A DNA stretch of 64,000 nucleotides from Vulcanimicrobiota bacterium (GTDB taxonomy: Bacteria > Vulcanimicrobiota > Xenobia > Xenobiales > JADMJV01). Shown one piece after another: positions 34,914-43,957 of this stretch. Below the pieces are notes generated by a model, which was not told the DNA's origin, ran no database searches, and saw only the letters and a program-made list of their open reading frames with translations. A program made the position numbers and the translations under genes. Within the stretch, counting starts at the first letter, position 1. Each line of letters begins with the position of its first letter. The stretch covers positions 124,001 to 188,000 of the forward strand of contig JAFKGI010000005.1 in assembly GCA_017307785.1 (NCBI GenBank). Reading direction: 5' to 3'.

Positions 34914-35122
34914 GATAAATCGGGGATAAAGCCGGTGGGTGGCATGGCACGGCTGGATGGCTTGAAATCTGGGCTGGCGCTGATATTGGCAAACTTTCGA
35001 ATGGAAACATGAAAGCAACGGCGCGACCCTATACTGGAACCAGGAGCTTGTGCGGGGCATGAGCTCTACGCGACGGAGTATCGCTCGGAGCCGAGGCTAC
35101 CGAAACAGCAGGAGGGGTTCCT
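34914..35122. other. Non-coding stretch before the disordered-protein gene
   Basis: This holds the decayed last repeat and about 150 bases without a convincing gene. A TATACT at 35030-35035 could be a -10 element for the following gene, but no good -35 is seen. GGAGGGG at 35111-35117 is the ribosome-binding site of the next gene. Confidence 0.4.
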
Positions 35123-38100
35123 TTGGCGGTTATCATTGATTCTGTGATCCATCCGACACCCGTGGCTTTGGCTGTGGCGCCCAAGCCGGCGGCCAAGGCT
35201 GCCCCCCCGATGATTTCGCCTCCCGTAGCCGCTGCCGCCACTCAGACCAGGGCCCTGGAGTCTTTGCAGACCAGCACCGCGCTGGGCTCCGCCTGGCAGA
35301 CCGCCCTGACCTCGTCCGCCCCGAGCACCCAGACTTCTGCTCCCGAACCTGGCACCACCAATTCAACGGTCACCGCCGTGGCGGCCAGCGCGCCGGCAGC
35401 CTCCAGTGCATTGACCCTACGATTTATGCGCTCCCAGCTACCGTCTGCCCCGCTCGCTCAGCCGGTGACTGTCGATACGGTGACGGCTCTGGCCACCTCC
35501 ACCCCGATCAATCCCAATATCACCCTGAGCGCCGTGGTGCCGGACTTCCCCAGTACCAGAACTCCGGTCGGACCGGCTACGCCCGCCGAGGTGGCGTCCA
35601 ACCTGTCACTCGGTCTGCGCCAGGCTATGCCCTCTTTCCAGCGCCTGCTCCCCGGAGTCGCACCGCTCGATCCGCTGGTCAATTTGCCGGCAGCCCAGCA
35701 AGACAACCTGCCGCCCGCCTGGAAAGCTCTGCTACCGGGCAGCAGCCCGAACGGTCTGGAAAAAAGCCCGTTGCTAGCGCCTGCTGCACCTGACCCCGAA
35801 ACCAGGCTTCTCCCGCGCACCCTGGCTCCGCTCAACAAGACCAACCCGACCGGTCTTCCTGACACTCGCTTTCCCGGTGACCCTCCCCTAGCGGTCGCGA
35901 CCCCAGTTGCACGCACGGGCGATATCGCAACCCCCGAGCAGCCCGGCAGAGCCACCATTCCGTCGGTTGCCGCCGCCGGCTCGCACCCTCGCTCCGGCAA
36001 TCAGCCCGGCACCCCAAGCGCCACCACCTCGGCTCACACCGAAAATTCCACCGCGCCCGCAGGTGCAAGCAAGCTTCCCCAGCCCGACCCATCGACTACT
36101 CGCGCCGGCAACTCCACTGCCCGCCCCAGCACCCCCGCAGAGCTTGACAAGACTGCGCTGCCAGGCCAGGCGACCCGCCGCGCTGCGGCCGTTCCTGTGG
36201 ATCCGAACAAAAATCCGCAGACCAGCCAAGCCATCGGCTCTGGGGCCAACCCGGGGAAGACCACGGGCAACCAGCCGTCCGAACCAGAGGCCACCAAACC
36301 GGCGGTCCGTATCGGCAACCCCGCCGTTACCGCAGAAAGCGGCCAAAGTCCGCAGGCTGGCCAACTCTTCTCGCAGACAGCGGCTGCGAGCGACCCGGCC
36401 AGTGATTCCGGCGGCAACCCCGGCAAACAGAATCCCCAGACCCCCCTCAGCGTCCAGGCAAACACACCGGCTCGCAGCGGCAGTGCCGCTTCCCCGGTAG
36501 ACCCAAACAAAACGCCCACTGCGGCCCAACCCGCTGGCACCCCGCCGGCTCGCGGCGGCAATTCCGCTCCGTCGGTGGACCTGACTTCACAAACCGCTCC
36601 ATCTTCCAGCACCGGTCCCAATGCCAGCAGACCTACCGGGACTCAGAATCCGCAGCCCACAGTCGGCAACTCCACCGTCTCGGCGGAGAATGGAAAAGGC
36701 CCCCAGTCCGGCCCGGCTGGAACCCGAGCAAGCGTCCCTGCCGAGCCCGGAAGAGCCCCGGCCGGCCAGACTCCCGACCCGGGAGTTCTCGGCAGTAATT
36801 CGCAGCCGGTCGCAGCCAAGCCCGCCGATACTGGAGCCGCCCTCCCGGCGACCCGTAACCTCTCCCCCGTGGACAGCCTGCCCGCGCCTCGGACAGCTGC
36901 TCCGACCGACTCGGCAACGGTTCCCAGCAGCAACGCCACGGCGGCCCGGGTTGCTCCGCTGGACAGCGTGAAGGGCTCCCCATCCAGCCAACCCGCAGCG
37001 CGCCCGACCGGCCTTACCGAGCCGAGCAACAACGCCAGCAAGTCTCCGACCAGTCCGACTTCCGAGCCCGGCGTGCGCACCAGCAGTTTCCCCACGGCCG
37101 CAGACCCTCCCAACAGTGCTCCATCTTCAGCCCCAATCGCCACTTCGGTAGGCCGGGTCAACCCTCAGACGGAAACCGTCGCCGGGAAGGCCGCCGATAC
37201 ACGAGCCACTATTCCCCAGGACCTGGCCAAGAATGCACAGCCCGTGCAAGCTGCCGTCCCTGTGGCTCGGATTAGCCCTGACACGCGGGCCAATCCCCCC
37301 CAGGACCTGGCCAAAACCGCACAGCCGGTCCAAGCCGCCATCCCTGTGGATCGGTTGAACCCGACCGAACCGGCCACCGGGAAGGCCGCCGACACACGGG
37401 CCACTCTCCCCCAGGACCTGGCCAAGAACGCACAACCGGTCCAAGCCACCGCCCCTGTGGCTCGGGTTAGCCCTGACACGCGGGCCACTATCCCCCAGGA
37501 CCTGGCCAAGAGCCTACAGCCGGTGCAAGCCACCGTCCCTGTGGCTCGGGTTAGCCCTGCCGCACGAACCACTTCCCAGGACCTCGTCAAGGTCCCCAGC
37601 ACCATGCAAAAACACGCGGCCGGGCCCGATCTGCGGTTCCCTGGGGATGTCCGTCCCTTCTTCGACTGGAGCCGCCTGGAAGAACCGACGCACCACAAGG
37701 AATCGGAAGAGGAAACACGGCCTAAGGCCGAGCCGGAGCGCAAGCGCGAACCGGAGAAAGTAGCCCAGGTCAAGGAGAAAGCCATCGAGGCACCCAAGGC
37801 GCCCGAGACGAAGGCCCAGCAGCCCCAGCGCCAGCAACAGCGGGCCATCAGCGTCGGAAGCGGCGGAGGCGAGAAGGAAGCGGGCGGTCCCAGCGCCGCC
37901 GAGCGGGCCGAGACCGTCAAAAAGATGAGCGAGCAGTTCCAGTTGGCTCCCAGTAAGCCGGAGATGCAACGCAACGCGCCGCTCCTGCCGCCTCTGCCCG
38001 GAACGACCTCGGCCAAGGAGAACTCCAGCGAACGACCCGCCAAGAACGAGTCCCGGCCCGAAACGGGTCCCCTTCTGGAAGCCGGTCACGAAAAGGCCGA

Positions 38101-38380
38101 AACCACACAAAACCAGCGCCGGACTCCCCACGAGACCGAGCGCGGCCCCGCCTTCCAACCAGCCAAAAGCGAGGCCCCCCAGCGCGAGCAGAGCGAGCTT
38201 CCCCAAAGTCACACCAGCCACTCAGAAAGCGAGGGGCGCGGCAATCAGGAAAAACCGGGCGAGGAAATGCAGCAGCGCTCGGACCGGGGGGAACGGCAGC
38301 CGCGTCGCCGCCAGAACCACCAGGAGGCGGACCAGGATGACGAAGAAGCTCTGCTCGAATTCGAGGAGAGAGCCTCCTAG
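35123..38380 (+). CDS. Large disordered Pro/Ala/Ser/Thr-rich protein with 28-residue repeats
   Basis: TTG 35123, with a strong GGAGGGG site five bases upstream, opens 1085 residues with no recognisable domain. There is no signal peptide or transmembrane helix. Composition is Pro, Ala, Ser, Thr and Asn-rich to about residue 830, with repeated VDPNK and near-identical 28-residue units, then changes to a highly charged, Glu/Lys/Gln-rich tail (about 850-1085) with coiled-coil-like stretches. The stop lies 19 bases before the first radical-SAM start on the same strand, so it may belong to that operon. Long Pro-rich cytoplasmic proteins of this look include rulers and scaffolds such as FliK, but nothing specific supports that here. 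Confidence 0.75.
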   Translation: MAVIIDSVIHPTPVALAVAPKPAAKAAPPMISPPVAAAATQTRALESLQTSTALGSAWQTALTSSAPSTQTSAPEPGTTNSTVTAVAASAPAASSALTLRFMRSQLPSAPLAQPVTVDTVTALATSTPINPNITLSAVVPDFPSTRTPVGPATPAEVASNLSLGLRQAMPSFQRLLPGVAPLDPLVNLPAAQQDNLPPAWKALLPGSSPNGLEKSPLLAPAAPDPETRLLPRTLAPLNKTNPTGLPDTRFPGDPPLAVATPVARTGDIATPEQPGRATIPSVAAAGSHPRSGNQPGTPSATTSAHTENSTAPAGASKLPQPDPSTTRAGNSTARPSTPAELDKTALPGQATRRAAAVPVDPNKNPQTSQAIGSGANPGKTTGNQPSEPEATKPAVRIGNPAVTAESGQSPQAGQLFSQTAAASDPASDSGGNPGKQNPQTPLSVQANTPARSGSAASPVDPNKTPTAAQPAGTPPARGGNSAPSVDLTSQTAPSSSTGPNASRPTGTQNPQPTVGNSTVSAENGKGPQSGPAGTRASVPAEPGRAPAGQTPDPGVLGSNSQPVAAKPADTGAALPATRNLSPVDSLPAPRTAAPTDSATVPSSNATAARVAPLDSVKGSPSSQPAARPTGLTEPSNNASKSPTSPTSEPGVRTSSFPTAADPPNSAPSSAPIATSVGRVNPQTETVAGKAADTRATIPQDLAKNAQPVQAAVPVARISPDTRANPPQDLAKTAQPVQAAIPVDRLNPTEPATGKAADTRATLPQDLAKNAQPVQATAPVARVSPDTRATIPQDLAKSLQPVQATVPVARVSPAARTTSQDLVKVPSTMQKHAAGPDLRFPGDVRPFFDWSRLEEPTHHKESEEETRPKAEPERKREPEKVAQVKEKAIEAPKAPETKAQQPQRQQQRAISVGSGGGEKEAGGPSAAERAETVKKMSEQFQLAPSKPEMQRNAPLLPPLPGTTSAKENSSERPAKNESRPETGPLLEAGHEKAETTQNQRRTPHETERGPAFQPAKSEAPQREQSELPQSHTSHSESEGRGNQEKPGEEMQQRSDRGERQPRRRQNHQEADQDDEEALLEFEERAS
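37184..37590 (+). repeat. 84-bp in-frame coding repeats
   Basis: Repeated codons for DTRATxPQDLAK, QPVQA and VPVARxSP begin at 37196, 37280, 37391, 37475 and 37559. The period is 84 bases (28 residues), with one 27-base insertion between the second and third units. DNA identity is high, so the expansion is recent. Confidence 0.8.
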
Positions 38381-38399
38381 GACCCGAAGCGGTCCCCAG

Positions 38400-39716
38400 A
38401 TGAAGATCGCTTTATTGTCTCCGCGCGGCCCGCTCTACCGACACAAAACCGGTATCTTCAAAAAGTCGCTGCGCTACATGCCGCTGACCCTGCCCACCCT
38501 GGCCGCCCTCATTCCTCCGCACCTGGCCGGCGGTGTGCGCCTCATCGACGAAGGCATCGAAGACATCCCGATGGATTTGGACGCCGACCTGATCGGAATT
38601 TCCGCCATAACCGGCAGCTCCGCCCGGGCCTACGAACTGGCGGACCACTTCCGGCGCCAGGGGAAGTGCGTCATCCTGGGAGGCGTTCACCCCACTCTGC
38701 TTCCCGACGAAGCGGCCCGTCACGCCGACAGCGTCGTGGTCGGCTACGCCGAAGACAGTTGGCCTCAGTTGCTCGAGGATTTCCAGGCGGGAAATCTGCA
38801 GAGCCGCTACCGCCAGCAGCCCGGGCTCAAGCTGGGCGGACGGCCCCTGCCCCGCCGCGACCTGCTGCCCGACGGCAATTTCACCGTCGGCCACACCCTC
38901 GAAGCCACCCGTGGCTGCATCCACAAATGCAATTTCTGCGTGGTGCCTACCGCCTGGGGCCGTCCCCTGCAGCATCCCGTCCACGAAGTCATCCAGGACG
39001 TCAAAAACATGGGTGCAAAACGCCTGATTTTCATGGACCTCAACCTGATCGCCGACAAGGAATACGCCAAGCAACTTTTCCGCGCCCTGATCCCGCTGAA
39101 AGTCACCTGGGGCGGTCTGGTCACCACCGAAATCGCCTGGGACGATGAGTTGCTCGACCTGGCCGCCAGGAGCGGTTGCCGCGGCCTGCTCATCGGCTTT
39201 GAAAGCCTCACCCCCAACGCCCTCAAAGAGTGTAAAAAAGGCTTCAATCTGCTCAAAGAATACAAAGACGTCATCGCCCGCGTGCACGACCGCAAAATCG
39301 CCATCATGGGCACTTTTGTCTTCGGCTTCGACAGCGACGGCATCGAAGGCTTCGCCAACACCGTCGACTTCGTCATGGAGAACAAGATCGAACTGCCCCG
39401 GTACGCGGTACTCACTCCTTTCCCGGGCACTCCCCTGCACCAGCGTCTGGACAGCGAAGGACGGCTGCTACACAAGGACTGGTCGCTCTACGACGGCCAG
39501 CACGTGGTCTTCCAGCCCTCCTTGATGACCCCCGGCGAACTCCAGCGCGGCATCGAGTGGACCTGGAAAAAGACCTACAGTTACGGCGGCATCGCCCGCC
39601 GGCTCTGGGGCGGCAATCTTTTCTGGACCGCCCTGACGGCCAACCTGGGCTATCGTTTTTACGCCTACCGGCTGCACCAGTTCTACAACTGCCGAGAACC
39701 TCTGCTGGCCGCCTGA
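38400..39716 (+). CDS. Cobalamin-binding radical SAM enzyme A
   Basis: This 438-residue B12-binding radical-SAM protein has an N-terminal Rossmann B12 domain (1 to about 145) with ILGGVHPTLLPDE, the place where cobalamin enzymes in this group contact the cofactor, and C173-x3-C177-x2-C180 (RGCIHKCNFC). Later motifs are MDLNL, GFESL and LTPFPGTPL (DUF4070-like C-terminal region). Relatives include BchE, HpnJ and sp3-carbon methylases, which act on ring or lipid substrates. Its stop overlaps the ATG of enzyme B by one base. It probably carries out one of several C-methylations or ring closures in the locus. Confidence 0.88.
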   Translation: MKIALLSPRGPLYRHKTGIFKKSLRYMPLTLPTLAALIPPHLAGGVRLIDEGIEDIPMDLDADLIGISAITGSSARAYELADHFRRQGKCVILGGVHPTLLPDEAARHADSVVVGYAEDSWPQLLEDFQAGNLQSRYRQQPGLKLGGRPLPRRDLLPDGNFTVGHTLEATRGCIHKCNFCVVPTAWGRPLQHPVHEVIQDVKNMGAKRLIFMDLNLIADKEYAKQLFRALIPLKVTWGGLVTTEIAWDDELLDLAARSGCRGLLIGFESLTPNALKECKKGFNLLKEYKDVIARVHDRKIAIMGTFVFGFDSDGIEGFANTVDFVMENKIELPRYAVLTPFPGTPLHQRLDSEGRLLHKDWSLYDGQHVVFQPSLMTPGELQRGIEWTWKKTYSYGGIARRLWGGNLFWTALTANLGYRFYAYRLHQFYNCREPLLAA

Positions 39717-41113
39717 TGCGCCTCACTTTCATCCACCCGGCCGTTGGCCATCAGGGCAAACGACCCTATATCCGCGCCTGGCAAATGGAGCCGTTGCCTC
39801 CGGCCGTGCTGGCCGCTCTCACCCCCAGGGACATCGAGATCCGTTTCTACGATGACCGCCTGGAAGACATCCCCTGGGATGAACCGACCGATCTGGTGGC
39901 GATCAGCGTAGAGACCTATACTGCCCGCCGAGCCTATCAGATCGCTTCGCATTTCCGACGACGCGGCGTGCCCGTGGTGATGGGTGGATTTCACGCCACC
40001 CTGGTTCCGGACGAGGTCAGCCAGTTCGCCGAAGCCGTGGTGGTCGGGGAAGCCGAAGAAGTCTGGCCCTTGCTGCTCGACGACTTCCGCCACGGCAAAC
40101 TGCAGCCCCTCTACAAATCGAGCGAGCGCCCAAAGTTGGCGCGAGTGCGACCGCGCCGCGAGATTTTCGCGGGTAAGCGCTATATCCAGATGGGCCTGGT
40201 GGAGGCCGGGCGAGGCTGCCACTTTCACTGCGAATTTTGCGCTATCCAGGCCTATTTCAAAAACACCCAGGTCCGCCGCCCCATTGATGACATTCTGGCC
40301 GACATCCGCGAACACAAGCGTCCGCTTTACTTCTTCGTGGACGACAACATCACGTCCAACCCCAAACAAGCCAAAGAATTCTTTCGCGCCCTCATTCCTC
40401 TGAAGATTCGCTGGGTCAGTCAGGCTTCCATCAACATCGCCCACGATGAAGAATTTCTCCAGCTGATCAAAGCCAGCGGCTGCCAGATGCTGCTGATCGG
40501 ATTCGAGACTCTGAATCCCAACAGTCTCAAAACCATGAACAAAGAATTCAACACCATGCGGGGCGGCTATGAGCAGGCTCTGGCCAATTTGCGCCGTTAT
40601 AAAATTCGCTTATATCCGACCTTTATCTTCGGATACGACGAAGACACAGAAGAAAGCCTGAAAGAAACGCTAGCTTTTTGCCGGCGCCAGAAGTTCTACC
40701 TGAGCGCCTTCAACCACCTCACTCCCTTTCCGGGCACGCCCCTTTATCAGCGCCTGGAACGAGAGAATCGACTGGTCTACGAACGCTGGTGGCTGGATCA
40801 TCGCTATCGCTATGGCATGGTGCCTTTCCGCAGCCGCGGACTCCCTCCGCAGGAAATCGAGCGCCTTTGCCTGCAGGCTCGACAGGAATTCTATGGATTT
40901 CCCTCGATCTTACAACGGGGTCTGGATTTTCAAGTGAACAGTAGCAGTCTCTTCGGAATGGCCACTTTCTTCAGCGCCAACCTGATGCTGCGCCGCGAGG
41001 TGCTGCAACGGCAGAAGCTGCCCATGGGGGATGCCGACGATCCTACGCCGCTGCTACCCGTAGCCGGCGGTAGCAGTCTGCCTCCCTTTCTGCTGGCGGG
41101 GACACGGGCATGA
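39716..41113 (+). CDS. Cobalamin-binding radical SAM enzyme B
   Basis: At 465 residues it is closely related to enzyme A. The B12 domain has VVMGGFHATLVPDE (87-100). The radical-SAM core has GRGCHFHCEFC with C168, C172 and C175. The C-terminal part has GFETLNPNS, FIFGYDEDTEES, HLTPFPGTPLYQRL and RWWLDHRYRYG, as in the HpnJ/BchE type. The TGATG overlap with enzyme A and ATGA overlap with the CULT gene make one transcript. A shared substrate, probably a long-chain or terpenoid-type molecule, is likely. Confidence 0.88.
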   Translation: MRLTFIHPAVGHQGKRPYIRAWQMEPLPPAVLAALTPRDIEIRFYDDRLEDIPWDEPTDLVAISVETYTARRAYQIASHFRRRGVPVVMGGFHATLVPDEVSQFAEAVVVGEAEEVWPLLLDDFRHGKLQPLYKSSERPKLARVRPRREIFAGKRYIQMGLVEAGRGCHFHCEFCAIQAYFKNTQVRRPIDDILADIREHKRPLYFFVDDNITSNPKQAKEFFRALIPLKIRWVSQASINIAHDEEFLQLIKASGCQMLLIGFETLNPNSLKTMNKEFNTMRGGYEQALANLRRYKIRLYPTFIFGYDEDTEESLKETLAFCRRQKFYLSAFNHLTPFPGTPLYQRLERENRLVYERWWLDHRYRYGMVPFRSRGLPPQEIERLCLQARQEFYGFPSILQRGLDFQVNSSSLFGMATFFSANLMLRREVLQRQKLPMGDADDPTPLLPVAGGSSLPPFLLAGTRA

Positions 41114-41463
41114 ACCAGACCGAGACCGATCAGCAAGCCCAATCCAGGCCTCAGAAAAAGGCGCTGGTTTTGTGCAAAGAATGCAATGGGGTGGTGACCG
41201 AACCGGAAGCGGCCATCGCCGTGGATGGCCGCCACGAACACACTTTCCGGAATCCGGCCAGCTATTCGTTCCATGTGCTCTGCTTCGCGGGTGCTCCCGG
41301 CACTCTGGAAGTGGGCGCCCCTACCGAAGACGCCAGCTGGTTCCCCGGCTACGCCTGGTCGCTGGCCCTCTGCTCCAACTGCCACCAGCATTTAGGCTGG
41401 TGGTATGAAGGCAAGAGCATCTTCGTGGGCCTGATCGCGACCAGGGTCATCCGACCCCTTTAA
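41110..41463 (+). CDS. Cereblon-like CULT-domain protein
   Basis: This is a 117-residue single-domain protein. A zinc site is formed by C22, C25, C88 and C91. W77 (SWFPGYAW), W83 and W97 (HLGW) have spacings of 6 and 14, identical to Trp380/386/400 of human cereblon, and Asn48 lies 29 residues before the first Trp, as Asn351 does. His378 of cereblon is Ala here and Phe402 is Tyr99. The tri-Trp cage binds thalidomide analogues and cyclic imides. Bacterial single-domain relatives such as MsCI4 are known, but their native role is unsettled. Translational coupling to radical-SAM enzyme B suggests binding of a cyclic imide, uridine-like ligand or the locus product. It converges on the next gene with a four-base overlap. 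Confidence 0.9.
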   Translation: MNQTETDQQAQSRPQKKALVLCKECNGVVTEPEAAIAVDGRHEHTFRNPASYSFHVLCFAGAPGTLEVGAPTEDASWFPGYAWSLALCSNCHQHLGWWYEGKSIFVGLIATRVIRPL

Positions 41464-41960
41464 ACCCGGCCCTCTTTCTCGGCCTTGCGGCGCTCCTCCA
41501 TATCCTTCATCAAGGAAGTGCCCCAGGAGCTCATCGACTTACTGAAGTTCTTCTGATTGTCCCGGAAGGCTGTTTCGCGCTCGGCCATGAGTGCTTTCTT
41601 CTGATCCAGGCTCATGCTGCTGCTCGATTCCATGCGGGGCGCGGACGAAAAAGAACTGTTGAAATCGATGGGAGGAGCCCCCTGCGAGAAGGGCTGGGAG
41701 AACATCGGAGTGGTGGTGAAAGTCATCGTCGGATAGGCCGGCATCTGCATCATCCACGGGGGTGGCGGTGCGAAGGGCAGCGGCACCGTGGAGAACATCA
41801 TGGGATTCGGGCCGTAGAGGAAGTCCATCGGAGGCGGAGCCGGGGACCAGAAGTCCATCGGCATGGGCATCGCCTGGTAGCCGTAGGTCGGTGGGAAAAG
41901 GGCGGGGGTCGGGTTCCAGATCACAGGGTTGAAACTGTTGATCATTGCCAAGGGTCGCAT
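41460..41960 (-). CDS. Met/Pro/Phe-rich low-complexity protein
   Basis: The first 100 or so residues are rich in Met, Pro, Phe and Tyr with PMPMD, PPPMDF and MMQMP runs. The last 60 residues are helical and charged (SLDQKKALMAERE, MKDMEERRKAEKE), which suggests a coiled coil. No signal peptide is seen. ATG 41960 and ATG 41945 are both possible, and neither has a well-placed ribosome-binding site. No family is recognised. Met-rich stretches could bind copper or act as an assembly segment, but this is only suggestion. Confidence 0.6.
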   Translation of the reverse strand: MRPLAMINSFNPVIWNPTPALFPPTYGYQAMPMPMDFWSPAPPPMDFLYGPNPMMFSTVPLPFAPPPPWMMQMPAYPTMTFTTTPMFSQPFSQGAPPIDFNSSFSSAPRMESSSSMSLDQKKALMAERETAFRDNQKNFSKSMSSWGTSLMKDMEERRKAEKEGRV

Positions 41961-42083
41961 CCTCGTCTTCGTGCAGATCCCGGAGCGTCGTCGCTCTCTC
42001 TACGTCCTTAAAAATATCAAAAACGCGTAACCAATTGGACCGCACCTGTAAACAAAAGATGAACTTCCCGACAACCCCGCTCT

Positions 42084-42479
42084 TTATTCGTCTCGCATCT
42101 CGGATTCGTCGAGCGTCACTTCCGAGGCGCTAATGTAGTGATAGCGCTTGCTGGCCCGGTTGACCAGCCAGGGGAAGACGCGTCCCAGGGTGCGATAGGA
42201 AGATTTGCTGTAGCAGTAGAGTTTGTCGCCCACGACCTGGGCCAGGTCGGGATCGCCGGGCATGCGCTTGCCGCCCAGGGCGTAGGCCACCGGGCACATT
42301 CCCTCAAGTTGGGGAAGAAAGCGTTCCGGATTGATTTCGAAAATCTCCAAATTGCGTTGACTGGAGAAGAAGTAGGTTTTGGCGCCGTAGCGTTTTTTGA
42401 ACTTCGGATTGCCAATTTGCTTCTTGAGATGACCGAGAAAGGCAACGGGATCCAGCCCGTTCAAGCCGATGTGGTTCAT
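42084..42479 (-). CDS. YHS-domain-like protein
   Basis: ATG 42479, with an AGGTGA site seven bases upstream, gives 131 residues. GLDPVAFL, YFFSSQRNLEIFEINPERFLPQLEGMCPVAYALG and VVGDKLYCYS follow the pattern of small YHS-domain proteins (GYDPVAY, FSS, RxxFxxxPExYxPxYGGxCA). The family is thought to bind metal or act as an oxidoreductase partner. It lacks the usual signal peptide of the periplasmic members. It lies between the Met-rich gene and radical-SAM enzyme C on the same strand. Confidence 0.68.
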   Translation of the reverse strand: MNHIGLNGLDPVAFLGHLKKQIGNPKFKKRYGAKTYFFSSQRNLEIFEINPERFLPQLEGMCPVAYALGGKRMPGDPDLAQVVGDKLYCYSKSSYRTLGRVFPWLVNRASKRYHYISASEVTLDESEMRDE

Positions 42480-42600
42480 TGATTTCACCTGCCTTTGCGT
42501 GAAGTGGTATAACCTTACTACCAGAGGCAGGGAGGGTGAGTCTGTGAATTCCATTACAGTACAGCTGTCATAGTACTCAAGTCCTGAATGACCCGGTACA

Positions 42601-43899
42601 TTAGCCCAAAGGCCGGCCCAGCTTACGATCCAGCGTGTGTCGGGAAGTCAAATTCGCCGCCAAACTGATCAATCGGTGGCCGAATGTGGCACATCCAGGC
42701 GCCGGCCAGAGCACTCTGCGAGCGATATTTCGGTATCCGTAAAATTGCCCGCGCGCCCAACGGCAGCCCTCGGTCAACTGCTGCGGAGTCAGCAAACCAG
42801 GCCGATAGACGGCATCCCCGTAGCCATAGCCGCCGTCCAACCACCAGCGCGAATACAACAGGCGCTCTTCTTTCTCCATGCGGGCGTAGAGAGCGCTGGC
42901 CGGTGTGGGCGTGAGGGCGCTAAAGTTGACCAGGAACAATTGATTTTCCAAAGCAAAATCGACGGTGCGGGCAAAAACATCCCGATCATCTTGATCATAA
43001 CCAAAAATAAAGGACCCATAGATCATGATTCCGTGGGCGTGAAAGCGAGCGATGGCCTCGCGATAGGGGTGACGCGTATTCCATTTCTTGCGCATCTGGA
43101 CCAGATTGGCACCATCCAGGGATTCGAAGCCGATCAGAGCGGCCACGCAGCCGCTCTCGGCCATCGCTGCCAGCAAATTCTCGTCGGCCGCCACGTCCAG
43201 ACTGATCTGGCAGCCCCAACGCAGTCCACAGCCCTTCAGCCCCGCCAGCAAGCCGCGCAGAGCCTCGACGTTGACGAAAAGATTGTCGTCCACCAGGAAC
43301 ACATACCGGGAACGCAGTGCGCAGGCTTCCGCCACCACCTCGTCCACCGGCCGATGGCTCAGGGCGCGACCGTAGAAGGCGTGGATGGAGCAAAAATCGC
43401 AGGCAAAGCGGCAGCCCCGACTGAACTGCACCGGCGTCACCCGCCCGTAGCGTTTGCCCCCGAAGATCTCGCGGTCGTAGCGCAGGCCGCGCATCTCGCC
43501 GCCGGCCGGCTGACGATAGACGGACTGCAGCCGCCCTCCGGCCGCGTCAAGCAACACCTGCGGCCAGAGCGTTTCGGCGTCACCGCAGACGACGGCGTCG
43601 AAATGAGTCAGCGCTTCTTGAGGCAGAAAGGTCGGATGATAACCGCCGGCCACCACCTTGAGTCCCTGCGCCCGGAATCGGTCGGCCAGTAGGTAAGCGC
43701 GGCGAGCCGTGAAGGTTTCCACCGTCATGGCCACCAGGTCGGTTTCCAACCGTTCGGGAATCTTCTCAACCTTCTCGTCCCACAATTCGCACTCCACGTC
43801 AGCCGGAGTGACTCCTTTGAGCACGGCAAAAGCCAGCGGCTCCATCGCGTCGGGAGAACGCCAATCCCCCAGGTTGGGGCGCACGAAAGTGACTTTCAC
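42601..43899 (-). CDS. Cobalamin-binding radical SAM enzyme C
   Basis: GTG 43899 gives 432 residues. The B12 domain (1 to about 130) includes VVAGGYHPTFLPQE (82-95). The radical-SAM cluster site is C163, C167 and C170 in RGCRFACDFC. GFESLDGAN, FIFGYDQDDRD, LTPTPASALYARM and RWWLDGGYGYG parallel enzyme B closely, so the two are paralogues; the usual PGTPL here reads PASAL. It is transcribed divergently from the desaturase with 58 bases between the starts, so the two probably share a control region. It probably makes another C-alkylation on the same scaffold. Confidence 0.87.
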   Translation of the reverse strand: MKVTFVRPNLGDWRSPDAMEPLAFAVLKGVTPADVECELWDEKVEKIPERLETDLVAMTVETFTARRAYLLADRFRAQGLKVVAGGYHPTFLPQEALTHFDAVVCGDAETLWPQVLLDAAGGRLQSVYRQPAGGEMRGLRYDREIFGGKRYGRVTPVQFSRGCRFACDFCSIHAFYGRALSHRPVDEVVAEACALRSRYVFLVDDNLFVNVEALRGLLAGLKGCGLRWGCQISLDVAADENLLAAMAESGCVAALIGFESLDGANLVQMRKKWNTRHPYREAIARFHAHGIMIYGSFIFGYDQDDRDVFARTVDFALENQLFLVNFSALTPTPASALYARMEKEERLLYSRWWLDGGYGYGDAVYRPGLLTPQQLTEGCRWARGQFYGYRNIARRVLWPAPGCATFGHRLISLAANLTSRHTLDRKLGRPLG

Positions 43900-43957
43900 C
43901 CGGCCGGCTTCGGGACGCGCCCAGGGGATCCCCCGGAATTTCCAGAAAGCCGCCGGA

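Noticed and set aside
35458-38221. Several long antisense frames opposite the disordered-protein gene
   Set aside because: Composition mirrors the repetitive Pro/Ala codons of the coding strand, and starts lack ribosome-binding sites.
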